Below, one piece after another: positions 1 through 5,664 of a stretch of DNA of 7,552 bases. Where the stretch lies: contig DAIDIA010000212.1 in NCBI GenBank assembly GCA_027459565.1, positions 1 through 7,552 on the forward strand. The letters run 5' to 3'. The position numbers and the translations under genes are program-made. The notes below the pieces were generated by a model. It did not search any database, was not told the DNA's origin, and saw nothing but the letters and a program-made list of their open reading frames with translations. This stretch comes from Acidimicrobiaceae bacterium. Lineage in GTDB: Bacteria > Actinomycetota > Acidimicrobiia > Acidimicrobiales > Bog-793. Position 1 is the stretch's first letter; the number at the start of each line of letters is the position of its first letter.

Positions 1-1275
1 CCGATTCCCGGCCGTCAGGCAATCGGTGTCGAGGTCCCCAATGTCGACCGCCAGCTGGTCTCGCTCGGCGACGTGCTCTTCTCCGAGGAGGCCCGCCGGG
101 CGCAGCACCCGCTCGAGGTCGCGCTCGGCCGTGATATCGCAGGTCGGTCCGTCATGGTCAACCTTGCGGAGATGCCACACCTTCTCATCGCCGGGGCTAC
201 CGGAGCGGGAAAGTCCTCGTGCATCAATTCGATCATCACCTCGATCCTGATGCGTTCGCGTCCCGATCAGGTCCGCCTGATGCTCATCGACCCAAAGCGG
301 GTCGAGCTTGGACAGTACAACGGCCTGCCACACCTCATCACGCCGGTCGTCGTAAATCCGAAGCGCGCGGCAAACGCCCTCCAATGGGCGGTCAAGGAGA
401 TGGAACGGCGATACGACATCCTCGCGGAGGTTGGCGTGCGCGACATCACCGGATACAACGCGGCCTTCGACCGCGGGGACTTCTCTCCTTCGCCCTACGG
501 TGACGAGTTCGCAGGTGCTGATATCTACGAGGGTGATGACGAAGCGCTGATGACGCCGGAGAACCGACCCCCGATCAGGGTCGCGCAGGACCAGCCATCG
601 CGGGCGCGCATGGAGTTCATCTTGATTGTGGTCGATGAGCTGAACGACCTGATGATGGTCGCGGCGCGTGATGTGGAGGATTCGATCTGTCGCATCGCGC
701 AGATGGCGCGCGCGGTCGGCATCCATCTCGTCATTGCGACCCAGCGCCCTTCGGTCGATGTCATCACCGGCGTGATCAAGGCAAATGTTCCGTCGCGGCT
801 TGCGTTCTCCGTCTCGTCGCTCGCGGATTCGCGCGTGATCCTCGATCAGGGGGGAGCGGAGCGACTTGTTGGTCGTGGAGACCTGCTCTTGCTCACCGCC
901 TCGTCGAGTATCCCCCGGCGCCTCCAGGCCCCGTGGGTGTCAGAGGACGAGGTGCGTGCCGTCGTCGCGCACTGGAAGCGTCAGGGCGAGGCAGACTACA
1001 TCGAGGGCGTCGTCGGGGAGGATGGCGCGGGTCTAGCCGGTGGCGTGCGCGGGGTCGATGACGACGATGATGAGTTCTATGAGCAGGCGAAAGAGCTTGT
1101 CGTGCGTTCACAGCTCGGTTCGACATCGATGCTCCAGCGCAAGCTGCGGGTGGGTTTCTCGCGCGCCGGGCGTCTGATGGATCTCCTCGAGAGGCGCGGA
1201 ATCGTCGGCCCCTCGGAGGGTTCGAAGGCGCGTGCCGTGCTGATGACCCCGGAAGAACTCGACGAGACAGAGTAG
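1..1275 (+). CDS. ftsK: DNA translocase FtsK/SpoIIIE, C-terminal part (5' end outside window)
   Basis: This is a hexameric ATP-driven DNA pump that clears chromosome termini through the division septum. The reading frame is open from base 1, so the gene starts upstream. The first residues (IPGRQAIGVEVPN) are typical of the region just before the motor domain. Counting from base 1, Walker A is GATGAGKSS at about 65-73 and Walker B is LIVVDEL at about 208-214. A conserved IATQRPSVDVITG block follows at about 245-257. The C-terminal ~65 residues (about 357-424, including QRKLRVGFSRAGRLMDLLE) form the gamma winged helix, which in this family reads orienting DNA motifs. Between GYN (about 151-153) and Walker B there is an acidic, proline-containing stretch longer than I expect for the family. 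Walker B reads DELNDLMM where DEL/FADLMM is usual. The membrane-spanning N-terminus is not in view. The carboxypeptidase gene begins 10 bases after the stop. Identification is secure. Confidence 0.96.
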   Translation, partial: PIPGRQAIGVEVPNVDRQLVSLGDVLFSEEARRAQHPLEVALGRDIAGRSVMVNLAEMPHLLIAGATGAGKSSCINSIITSILMRSRPDQVRLMLIDPKRVELGQYNGLPHLITPVVVNPKRAANALQWAVKEMERRYDILAEVGVRDITGYNAAFDRGDFSPSPYGDEFAGADIYEGDDEALMTPENRPPIRVAQDQPSRARMEFILIVVDELNDLMMVAARDVEDSICRIAQMARAVGIHLVIATQRPSVDVITGVIKANVPSRLAFSVSSLADSRVILDQGGAERLVGRGDLLLLTASSSIPRRLQAPWVSEDEVRAVVAHWKRQGEADYIEGVVGEDGAGLAGGVRGVDDDDDEFYEQAKELVVRSQLGSTSMLQRKLRVGFSRAGRLMDLLERRGIVGPSEGSKARAVLMTPEELDETE

Positions 1276-1285
1276 CGATTCGTTC

Positions 1286-2674
1286 ATGAGTTCTTTCGAG
1301 CGTATCCGCGAGGTCGAGGTCGCTGATGGGAATGCGGGGTCCAACACCGCGGACGTCGGCGTGTCCGCGCAGAGGGTTCGAGACGACCGGGAGTTGCTTG
1401 AGCGAAGGGCGAAGATGCGGCGCGCCCACGCGCGAAGGAGACGCCGCGCGCAGATCCGGCGCCGGCGCCTGACGGTACTTCTCCTGCTGGGCCTTCTGCT
1501 CTTTGGCATGTGGAATGTCGTCGGGGCGATCACGGCTCCGTCGGGACGTGCAACAACTCGTCATGTGGCCGTCGCGCCGTGGAGCCAGTTCACCGGACCA
1601 TCCGCGCGGGTACCGGGGCGTCTTGCCTCGTTCACCTGGCCCGACAAGGGCGAGGCTGCCGTCGGCATCCAGGGCGAGGGGGTGATCGCCCACTCTCCGA
1701 GACAAAGGATCGTGCCAATCGCCTCGATGACCAAGATGATGACGGCAATCCTCATCCTCGAGGATCATCCGCTTCGCCCCGGCGAGGCCGGGCCCTCGGT
1801 CTCCCTCACCGCCGCGGACGCGCGGGCCTGGGTCACCGATTCACAAAATGGTGACTCGGTGGTACCGGTGCGGGCCGGAGAGCGATTGAGTGAATTCCAG
1901 CTCCTCGAGGCGCTGCTGATGTCTTCGGGGGACAACATCGCGGACATCCTGGCGAGATGGGACTCGAAGAGCATCGGAGCATTCGTTGCCAAGATGAATC
2001 GGCGCGCTCGCGCGCTCAGGCTTTCACACACGGTCTACGCCGACCCGAGCGGGGTGAGCGCGCGCTCCCGATCGACCCCGAGCGAACAGATCCTCGTCGC
2101 GGGCGAACTGATGCGCAGTCCGATCGCTCGCCAGATCGTCGACCAGAAGAGCATCGCATTCCCGGTCGCCGGTACGATTCCGAACTTCAATCCCGCGTTG
2201 GGGACCGACGGGATCATCGGCGTCAAATCGGGATTCACTCATGCGGCGATGGGCTGTCTCGCTGTGGCGACGATGCGAACGGTCGGTGGACGCGAGGTGA
2301 TGCTGATCGCCGTTGCGACGGGCAACCTGTTCGGCCTCTACGGCGCGGCGCGCGTCGACGAGCAGTTGCTTGCGCAGGCCGAGCCGGATCTCGTGACCAT
2401 CTCGCCGATCCACAGGGGTTCGGTTCTCACCGACATCGCACTTCCGGGTTCCACGACGCCGACGCCATTGCGTCTCGCGAGAAGGCCACCGACCTTTGTC
2501 GTGTGGCGAGGCGCCCGTCTTCGTTCGAAGGTCCTCGTCGATCCGCATGCAACCGCGAGCAGCCCGGGGATCGTCGCTCGCCTCGTGTATTCGACACCGA
2601 CTGGTACCCTCGGAGGCGTGCCACTGGCCATCGCGCTGCCATCGAACGTCCCCTCCGGCACGCAGGCGTCATGA
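1286..2674 (+). CDS. Membrane-anchored D-alanyl-D-alanine carboxypeptidase (peptidase S11, DacA/PBP5-like)
   Basis: A 462-residue low-molecular-weight penicillin-binding protein that would remove the terminal D-Ala from peptidoglycan stem peptides outside the membrane. Residues 1-61 are cytoplasmic and very basic (arginine-rich at about 41-61). A single hydrophobic segment (about 62-82) acts as signal anchor and places the rest outside. Catalytic motifs: SMTK with nucleophile Ser147 and Lys150; the second motif region SSGDN at 213-217; and KSG at 314-316 in GVKSGFTHAAMGC. In the second motif the usual SxN position reads S-G-D, followed by N. The third is KSG instead of KTG, a tolerated variant. 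About 80 further residues (from about 375) probably form the C-terminal beta domain seen in PBP5-like enzymes. No clear Shine-Dalgarno precedes the ATG, which lies 10 bases after ftsK, so coupling to ftsK translation is likely. The stop overlaps the thrB start. Family assignment is strong; which paralogue (dacA/dacC/dacF) cannot be told. Confidence 0.92.
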   Translation: MSSFERIREVEVADGNAGSNTADVGVSAQRVRDDRELLERRAKMRRAHARRRRRAQIRRRRLTVLLLLGLLLFGMWNVVGAITAPSGRATTRHVAVAPWSQFTGPSARVPGRLASFTWPDKGEAAVGIQGEGVIAHSPRQRIVPIASMTKMMTAILILEDHPLRPGEAGPSVSLTAADARAWVTDSQNGDSVVPVRAGERLSEFQLLEALLMSSGDNIADILARWDSKSIGAFVAKMNRRARALRLSHTVYADPSGVSARSRSTPSEQILVAGELMRSPIARQIVDQKSIAFPVAGTIPNFNPALGTDGIIGVKSGFTHAAMGCLAVATMRTVGGREVMLIAVATGNLFGLYGAARVDEQLLAQAEPDLVTISPIHRGSVLTDIALPGSTTPTPLRLARRPPTFVVWRGARLRSKVLVDPHATASSPGIVARLVYSTPTGTLGGVPLAIALPSNVPSGTQAS

Positions 2675-3525
2675 GGGCACGCGTCCCGGCATCGACCTCG
2701 AACATCGGGCCGGGATTCGACGTCCTCGGGCTCGCGCTCGGCCTCTATGTCGAGGTCAGCGTCGAGGACGCGGAACGCCTGACACTCACGACCGAGGGCG
2801 AAGGATCGGAGCTTGCGCGAGATGCCTCGCATCTCGCGGTCCAGGTCGCGTCCGCGATCAAAGGACATGACCGCCTTGCCATCCACGTCAATTCCGAGAT
2901 TCCCCTGGGTCGCGGACTCGGGTCGTCCGCTGCGCTCGTCGCCGCGACCGCCGCGGCCGCGGGCGCCGACGACCCGCTTGGCATTGCTGCCCGGAGCGAC
3001 GGACATGCGGAGAATGCCGCTGCCTCGGTACTCGGTGGTCTCGTCGCCGCGACCTTCGTTGACGGGAGACCCGTCGCGCGCCGTCTCCCGCTTGACGAAG
3101 AGCTTGCATTTGTGGTGATCGTTCCCGATCGCGAGCTCGCCACCAAGGAGGCTCGGTCACTTCTCCCCGAATCCGTGCCATTCGCGGATGCCGTCTCGAA
3201 CCTCGGCCGCATGGGTCTTTTGATCGCGGGACTTGGCGATCGACTCGCGCTGGTGCCCGGTGCCGGCACCGACCGACTCCATCAAGATGCCCGCACCGCG
3301 CTCTTTCCCGAGGCGCCGAGGCTCCTTGAGCGACTCCGCAGGGCGGGTGCCGTCGTCTCGTGCTGGTCCGGAGCGGGACCGAGCCTGCTCGGCATCTGCA
3401 CCTCGGAGGAGGCGGCGGGCCGGGTTGTCGAGGCGGCGCACGACGCGCTCTTGGAGGTAGCGCTTCCGGGTCGCGTGCTCCTCCTGCGTCCCGATGTCGA
3501 CGGGCTCATCTTGCGTCAGAGCTGA
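2671..3525 (+). CDS. thrB: Homoserine kinase ThrB (GHMP kinase family)
   Basis: A 284-residue cytoplasmic enzyme that phosphorylates L-homoserine with ATP to O-phospho-L-homoserine, the substrate of threonine synthase. The N-terminal signature is RVPASTSNIGPGFDVLGLAL (4-23). The GHMP ATP-binding loop is PLGRGLGSSAA (78-88). The DGHAENAAAS segment (110-119) matches the family's EGHxDN region. The C-terminal third motif is SCWSGAGPSLLGI (230-242). Length is close to the usual ~300. The frame stays open far upstream inside the carboxypeptidase gene, but the ATG at 2671 puts the conserved N-terminus at residue 4 and forms an ATGA overlap with the preceding stop, so this start is chosen. The overlap implies translational coupling. 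No hom or thrC is adjacent, which is unlike many threonine operons, but hom and thrC could lie elsewhere. The gene contains no TTA codon, in contrast to the abiE genes downstream. Confidence 0.95.
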   Translation: MRARVPASTSNIGPGFDVLGLALGLYVEVSVEDAERLTLTTEGEGSELARDASHLAVQVASAIKGHDRLAIHVNSEIPLGRGLGSSAALVAATAAAAGADDPLGIAARSDGHAENAAASVLGGLVAATFVDGRPVARRLPLDEELAFVVIVPDRELATKEARSLLPESVPFADAVSNLGRMGLLIAGLGDRLALVPGAGTDRLHQDARTALFPEAPRLLERLRRAGAVVSCWSGAGPSLLGICTSEEAAGRVVEAAHDALLEVALPGRVLLLRPDVDGLILRQS

Positions 3526-3549
3526 ACGCGCGCGATCAAAGCCGTACTT

Positions 3550-3560
3550 CGCCGATCAAG
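3550..3560 (+). repeat. 11-base direct repeat, left copy
   Basis: CGCCGATCAAG occurs here, 24 bases after the thrB stop, and again at 5654-5664 over the end of sufU. The identity is exact over 11 bases and stops on both sides. The two copies bracket the whole abiE block, as a target-site or attachment-core duplication would. GATCAA is common in this neighbourhood, so chance or a shared binding motif is not excluded. Confidence 0.5.
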
Positions 3561-3576
3561 GGTTGATTACGTTATT
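3560..3576 (+). repeat. Flanking inverted repeat, outer left copy
   Basis: GGGTTGATTACGTTATT here matches the reverse complement of 5629-5645 (GGGTTGATCACGTTATT) at 16 of 17 positions. It is also a tandem relative of the copy starting at 3588: both contain GATYACGTTATT, and their starts are 23 bases apart. The left edge of the block therefore carries two copies of the sequence and the right edge one. Confidence 0.55.
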
Positions 3577-3580
3577 CGGG

Positions 3581-3607
3581 CGTGATCGATCACGTTATTG
3601 CTTGTTT
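3581..3607 (+). terminator. Possible weak terminator after thrB
   Basis: The perfect palindrome CGTGATCGATCACG (3581-3594) can fold into a 5-base-pair stem with a TCGA loop. It is followed by TTATTGCTTGTTT, a T-rich tail. It lies 55 bases after the thrB stop, in the right orientation to end the ftsK-dac-thrB transcript. The stem is short and only moderately GC-rich, so this is a candidate only. The same stretch takes part in the inverted repeat around the abiE block. Confidence 0.3.
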
Positions 3608-3609
3608 GC
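3588..3609 (+). repeat. Flanking inverted repeat, inner left copy
   Basis: These 22 bases match the reverse complement of 5619-5640 at 20 positions. The core GATCACGTTATTGC (3588-3601) is an exact 14-base match to the reverse complement of 5627-5640. The pair lies just inside the direct repeats and points inward on both sides of the abiE genes, like terminal inverted repeats. No transposase lies between them. Confidence 0.65.
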
Positions 3610-3765
3610 CCAGCTCGGAGGCTATAAATCGCGACAGAGGTTTTGTCGAAAAACGTACACTCGCTTCTCGACCGGCACCGTGATCTTCTCCCTGACTAGC
3701 GCAGATGCGGTTGGGATTTTGACGCCATCGTTTGGCGACCCCCTATGTTTGTGCAAGGCGGTTTG

Positions 3766-3785
3766 GCACTTTGGGCGTAAAGTGC
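3766..3785. promoter_or_regulatory. Inverted repeat upstream of abiEi, possible operator
   Basis: GCACTTT-GGGCGT-AAAGTGC is a perfect 7-base inverted repeat with a 6-base centre. It lies 57 bases before the abiEi start and about 21 bases upstream of the proposed -35. AbiEi antitoxins of the type IV family are known to bind inverted repeats in their own promoter and repress it, so this is a natural operator candidate. A smaller inverted repeat (CGCCA/TGGCG, 3723-3737) lies further upstream. No T-run follows, so it is not terminator-like. The role is inferred. Confidence 0.4.
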
Positions 3786-3806
3786 GTAGAGATGTTGGCG
3801 AGCAAG

Positions 3807-3836
3807 TTGCCTTATAGCTAATTATCTCGCTAATAT
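3807..3836 (+). promoter_or_regulatory. Putative leaderless promoter of abiEi
   Basis: A TTGCCT box (3807-3812) and a TAATAT box (3831-3836) are 18 bases apart, close to the sigma-70/SigA pattern. Only 6 bases lie between the -10 box and the ATG at 3843, so transcription would start at or near the A of the start codon. There is no Shine-Dalgarno before this ATG. Together these suggest a leaderless mRNA, a common mode in actinobacteria. Confidence 0.5.
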
Positions 3837-3842
3837 GTCTAC

Positions 3843-4661
3843 ATGGCTCCCCTCGATGATAGAGTTCTCGTCGAATTAAACCGTGCGGCCATAACAGCCG
3901 CACGACCTGGCATCACCGTGCCTTCACTTGACTTAGCGTTGGCAGACGAGTTCACAGGAAGTCGAGAGCGGACTCGTCAGGCACTACGACGTCTAGAACT
4001 CTCTGGTCGTCTCATCTCCGTGCGGAGGGATCTCGCTGTCATCCCCGACGCGACTGGACGCATCACCATTGACCTTCCCGACTTGATCCAAGTCGTCGCC
4101 CCACAGCCCTATCTCATTACTGGAGGCAAGGCGCTCCAACATCACGACCTCACCGACCAGCATTTTTTCTCCACCAAAGTCCTAGTCCCGAGACATATAA
4201 CAGGCTTCCAGTACCGTGGTGAACAAGTGGAGTTTTCAGTCGCGCGCCGAGACCGTATCTGGGGATGGCAGAACGGCGAGGGGCCTGAGTTGCGAACGCC
4301 CGAACCTCAGTTCGCGACACCGGAGCGAGCGATAGTCGATGTGCTGAGTCATTCGAGGTACGGGGTTTCCTTCTCGCAAGCCGTGACGGCCTTGAAAACG
4401 GCGGCTGAGCGAGATACTCAGTTCTTGACAAGTTTGCTTGCATGTGTCCGTCAATTTGGTGAGGCAGCGACAGCGCGCCGCGTGGGATTACTCGTCGATC
4501 GCTTATTCGGTTCCGAAAGTGCTAAACCGTTTCGGGAACTGATTGGCACCTGGCGATCACCTGTTTTGCTTCGCACTACGGGCACGAACGACGGTCCCGT
4601 CGACGCCACTTGGCACGTTGTCATTAATGCCAACGTGGTTCCCGAGGAAGTCACAGTCTGA
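3843..4661 (+). CDS. abiEi: AbiEi-like antitoxin / transcriptional regulator (type IV toxin-antitoxin)
   Basis: A 272-residue protein of the AbiEi antitoxin-regulator family. In studied AbiE systems this partner represses the operon and neutralises the AbiEii toxin without binding it. Residues ~20-66 look like a winged helix (FTGSRERTRQALRRLELSGRL at about 37-57). The family signature follows at ~88-118: PYLITGGKALQHHDLTDQ and then a beta strand STKVLVP. TPERAIVDVLSH (159-170) matches the conserved ATPERAxxDxL block, and the C-terminal region ends with WHVVINANV (257-265), typical of the larger members. The start follows a -10-like box by 6 bases, with no ribosome site. The stop shares one base with the toxin start (TGATG), indicating coupled translation. 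It contains four TTA leucine codons (residues 12, 31, 216, 221) and ATA/AGA codons, unlike its neighbours, a sign of horizontal origin. Exact subfamily is uncertain. Confidence 0.85.
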   Translation: MAPLDDRVLVELNRAAITAARPGITVPSLDLALADEFTGSRERTRQALRRLELSGRLISVRRDLAVIPDATGRITIDLPDLIQVVAPQPYLITGGKALQHHDLTDQHFFSTKVLVPRHITGFQYRGEQVEFSVARRDRIWGWQNGEGPELRTPEPQFATPERAIVDVLSHSRYGVSFSQAVTALKTAAERDTQFLTSLLACVRQFGEAATARRVGLLVDRLFGSESAKPFRELIGTWRSPVLLRTTGTNDGPVDATWHVVINANVVPEEVTV

Positions 4662-5470
4662 TGGCTTCGCTTGGGCCCAAGCGGCAGTGGGGTACGGACT
4701 TCCAGCTCGATGATCTCTTGAAGGAGATGCCGGGAAACCCCGAGTTCGCCACACGTGACTTCGGACTATTGACTCTGGCAGGTCAGCTTTCGACGCGATT
4801 TCCTCGTCAGCTCGTCCTTAAAGGCGGGTTCGTACTCCGTCACGTGCACAAAATCCTCCGTTTCAGCAAAGACGTCGACTCAACCCGCACCGAGCCAGCG
4901 AAGCAACCGCTGGACGCCGTAGTAGTAGAGGCGGCCATTCGAGAAGCGAGCGTGAAAAACGTCGTGCAGTTCGAACCGACCACAGTCTCCAAAGATGGGA
5001 AGTACCGGCTTAACGTTGGCAATGTGCGAGTGACCGGCCCGCTGCTAGCGAGCGTGTTTATCGAAGTTGAGGTCAGTTACCGAGAAGCTGTTATCGACTC
5101 ACCGGACTTGGCAATGATAGGGGAACCGTTCTATGAGCCATTCGAAATCTTGGCCATGTCGGTGCCGGAGATGTCTGCGGAGAAGCTGCGAACCCTCGCT
5201 CAACGTACTCGTCCCACCGACCTCGCGGATCTTTCGATGATGCTTTTGAACACTGATGTTCGTGACGCCGACATTTTCCGACTCGCAGTGTTCAAGTTTG
5301 AGCTCGTAGCCGAAGGCGCTGGGAACCGTGTCGAGCGCATTAAGCGGAACCTGGAGCAAATTGGGAACGATTACGACGACGTCATTCCCTCGGTCTGTCC
5401 CGACGCTCCGTCCTATCGAGCAGCTATGGACATTGTCTGGCCGCGGATTGAGCCGCTGATCCCGTCCTGA
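4661..5470 (+). CDS. abiEii: AbiEii-like nucleotidyltransferase toxin
   Basis: A 269-residue member of the AbiEii/AbiGii (PF08843-like) nucleotidyltransferase family, the toxin half of type IV TA and abortive-infection systems. Studied relatives bind GTP (AbiEii) or add nucleotides to tRNA acceptor ends (MenT); the substrate here is unknown. The NTase motif is LVLKGGFVLRHVHKILRFSKDVDS (about 51-74), shown by GG55-56, R60, R67, S69, D71 and D73. A candidate third acidic strand is FIEVEVS (133-139). The C-terminal signature PEMSAEKLRTLAQR (169-182) carries the invariant Lys175, followed by DLADL (187-191) in place of the common RDLYDL. All expected active-site residues seem present, so the toxin is probably intact. 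A GAGGAAG stretch ten bases before the ATG could act as ribosome site, but the one-base overlap with abiEi also suggests coupling. Slightly shorter than the ~300 residues usual for the family. Confidence 0.87.
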   Translation: MASLGPKRQWGTDFQLDDLLKEMPGNPEFATRDFGLLTLAGQLSTRFPRQLVLKGGFVLRHVHKILRFSKDVDSTRTEPAKQPLDAVVVEAAIREASVKNVVQFEPTTVSKDGKYRLNVGNVRVTGPLLASVFIEVEVSYREAVIDSPDLAMIGEPFYEPFEILAMSVPEMSAEKLRTLAQRTRPTDLADLSMMLLNTDVRDADIFRLAVFKFELVAEGAGNRVERIKRNLEQIGNDYDDVIPSVCPDAPSYRAAMDIVWPRIEPLIPS

Positions 5471-5618
5471 GGCCACCTGGCAGCTGGTGAGAAATTGAAA
5501 AATCCCAGCTAGTCGAACATGATGCCGACACCGGCAGCGCGATTCTTGGGATTTTCGGGCTTCGCGGTTGGGAGACTCCCGGGATAGCTTCAAACGGGAT
5601 TTAGGGGTATCTACCTGC

Positions 5619-5640
5619 GAAAACAGGCAATAACGTGATC
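5619..5640 (-). repeat. Flanking inverted repeat, right copy
   Basis: This is the partner of 3588-3609 in opposite orientation, with 20 of 22 positions identical and an exact 14-base core GCAATAACGTGATC at 5627-5640. Extended outward to 5645, it also matches the outer left copy at 3560-3576 (16 of 17). Its outer edge lies 19 bases from the end of sufU. Confidence 0.65.
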
Positions 5641-5650
5641 AACCCGATCA
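5619..5650 (-). terminator. Possible weak terminator after sufU
   Basis: Read on the minus strand, TGATC-GGGTT-GATCA (5650-5636) can form a 5-base-pair stem. It is followed by CGTTATTGCCTGTTTTCGC, a T-rich tail, 10 bases beyond the sufU stop. It resembles the candidate after thrB in both stem placement and tail sequence. The stem is weak, so terminator function is uncertain. Confidence 0.3.
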
Positions 5651-5653
5651 ACG

Positions 5654-5664
5654 CGCCGATCAAG
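5654..5664 (+). repeat. 11-base direct repeat, right copy
   Basis: This second copy of CGCCGATCAAG spans the last bases of sufU. On the minus strand it reads CTTGATCGGCG and includes the TGA stop (5662-5660). If the block inserted here, the duplicated bases would leave the sufU stop codon intact. Without the block, thrB and sufU would be convergent with only about 30 bases between them. Confidence 0.5.

Larger units (their letters stand above)
3526..3842. other. Non-coding stretch between thrB and abiEi
   Basis: These 317 bases contain no gene I can support. They are visibly AT-richer than the genes on the left. In order they hold: one copy of an 11-base direct repeat (3550-3560); two tandem copies of a GATYACGTTATT unit (3565-3576 and 3588-3599), the second preceded by a perfect 14-base palindrome (3581-3594); two small inverted repeats (3723-3737 and 3766-3785); and a promoter-like pair ending just before the abiEi start. 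The left part probably carries the end of the thrB transcript, and the right part the abiE control region. Confidence 0.6.
5471..5659. other. Non-coding stretch between abiEii and sufU
   Basis: This gap lies between convergent genes. It contains a short hairpin TGCCG-ACAC-CGGCA (5523-5536) with no immediate T-run, and the perfect but unfoldable palindrome GGGAGACTCCC (5570-5580). At its right end are the inner inverted repeat and most of the direct repeat that mirror the left side of the block. I see no clear terminator for abiEii and no gene. Confidence 0.5.

Noticed and set aside
893..1768. 291-residue open frame on the minus strand across ftsK and the carboxypeptidase gene
   Set aside because: It is antisense to two well-supported genes. 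Its composition (Arg, Pro, Ala, His-rich) is what the opposite strand of high-GC coding DNA gives, and no family motif is seen.
1957..2670. Upstream extension of the thrB frame inside the carboxypeptidase gene
   Set aside because: The frame is open but its translation is Arg/Asp-rich with no domain. The homoserine kinase signature begins right after the ATG at 2671.
3632..3648. Small hairpin CGACA/TGTCG
   Set aside because: It has a five-base stem with a seven-base loop, followed by A residues on the plus strand. It is neither a convincing terminator nor linked to a promoter.
3494..3817. 107-residue open frame on the plus strand spanning the end of thrB and the intergenic region
   Set aside because: It starts inside thrB in another frame, resembles nothing I recognise, and covers repeats and probable control sequences.
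3622..3903. 93-residue open frame on the minus strand over the abiE control region
   Set aside because: It overlaps the abiEi start and promoter, with no ribosome site or recognisable motif.
5523..5580. Hairpin TGCCG/CGGCA and palindrome GGGAGACTCCC as a terminator for abiEii
   Set aside because: The hairpin has no T-run directly after it, and the palindrome has a one-base centre and cannot fold into a normal stem-loop.
3526..5659. tRNA, integrase or CRISPR array that would explain the insertion
   Set aside because: No tRNA arms, no recombinase frame and no regularly spaced repeats were found in the gaps around the abiE genes.
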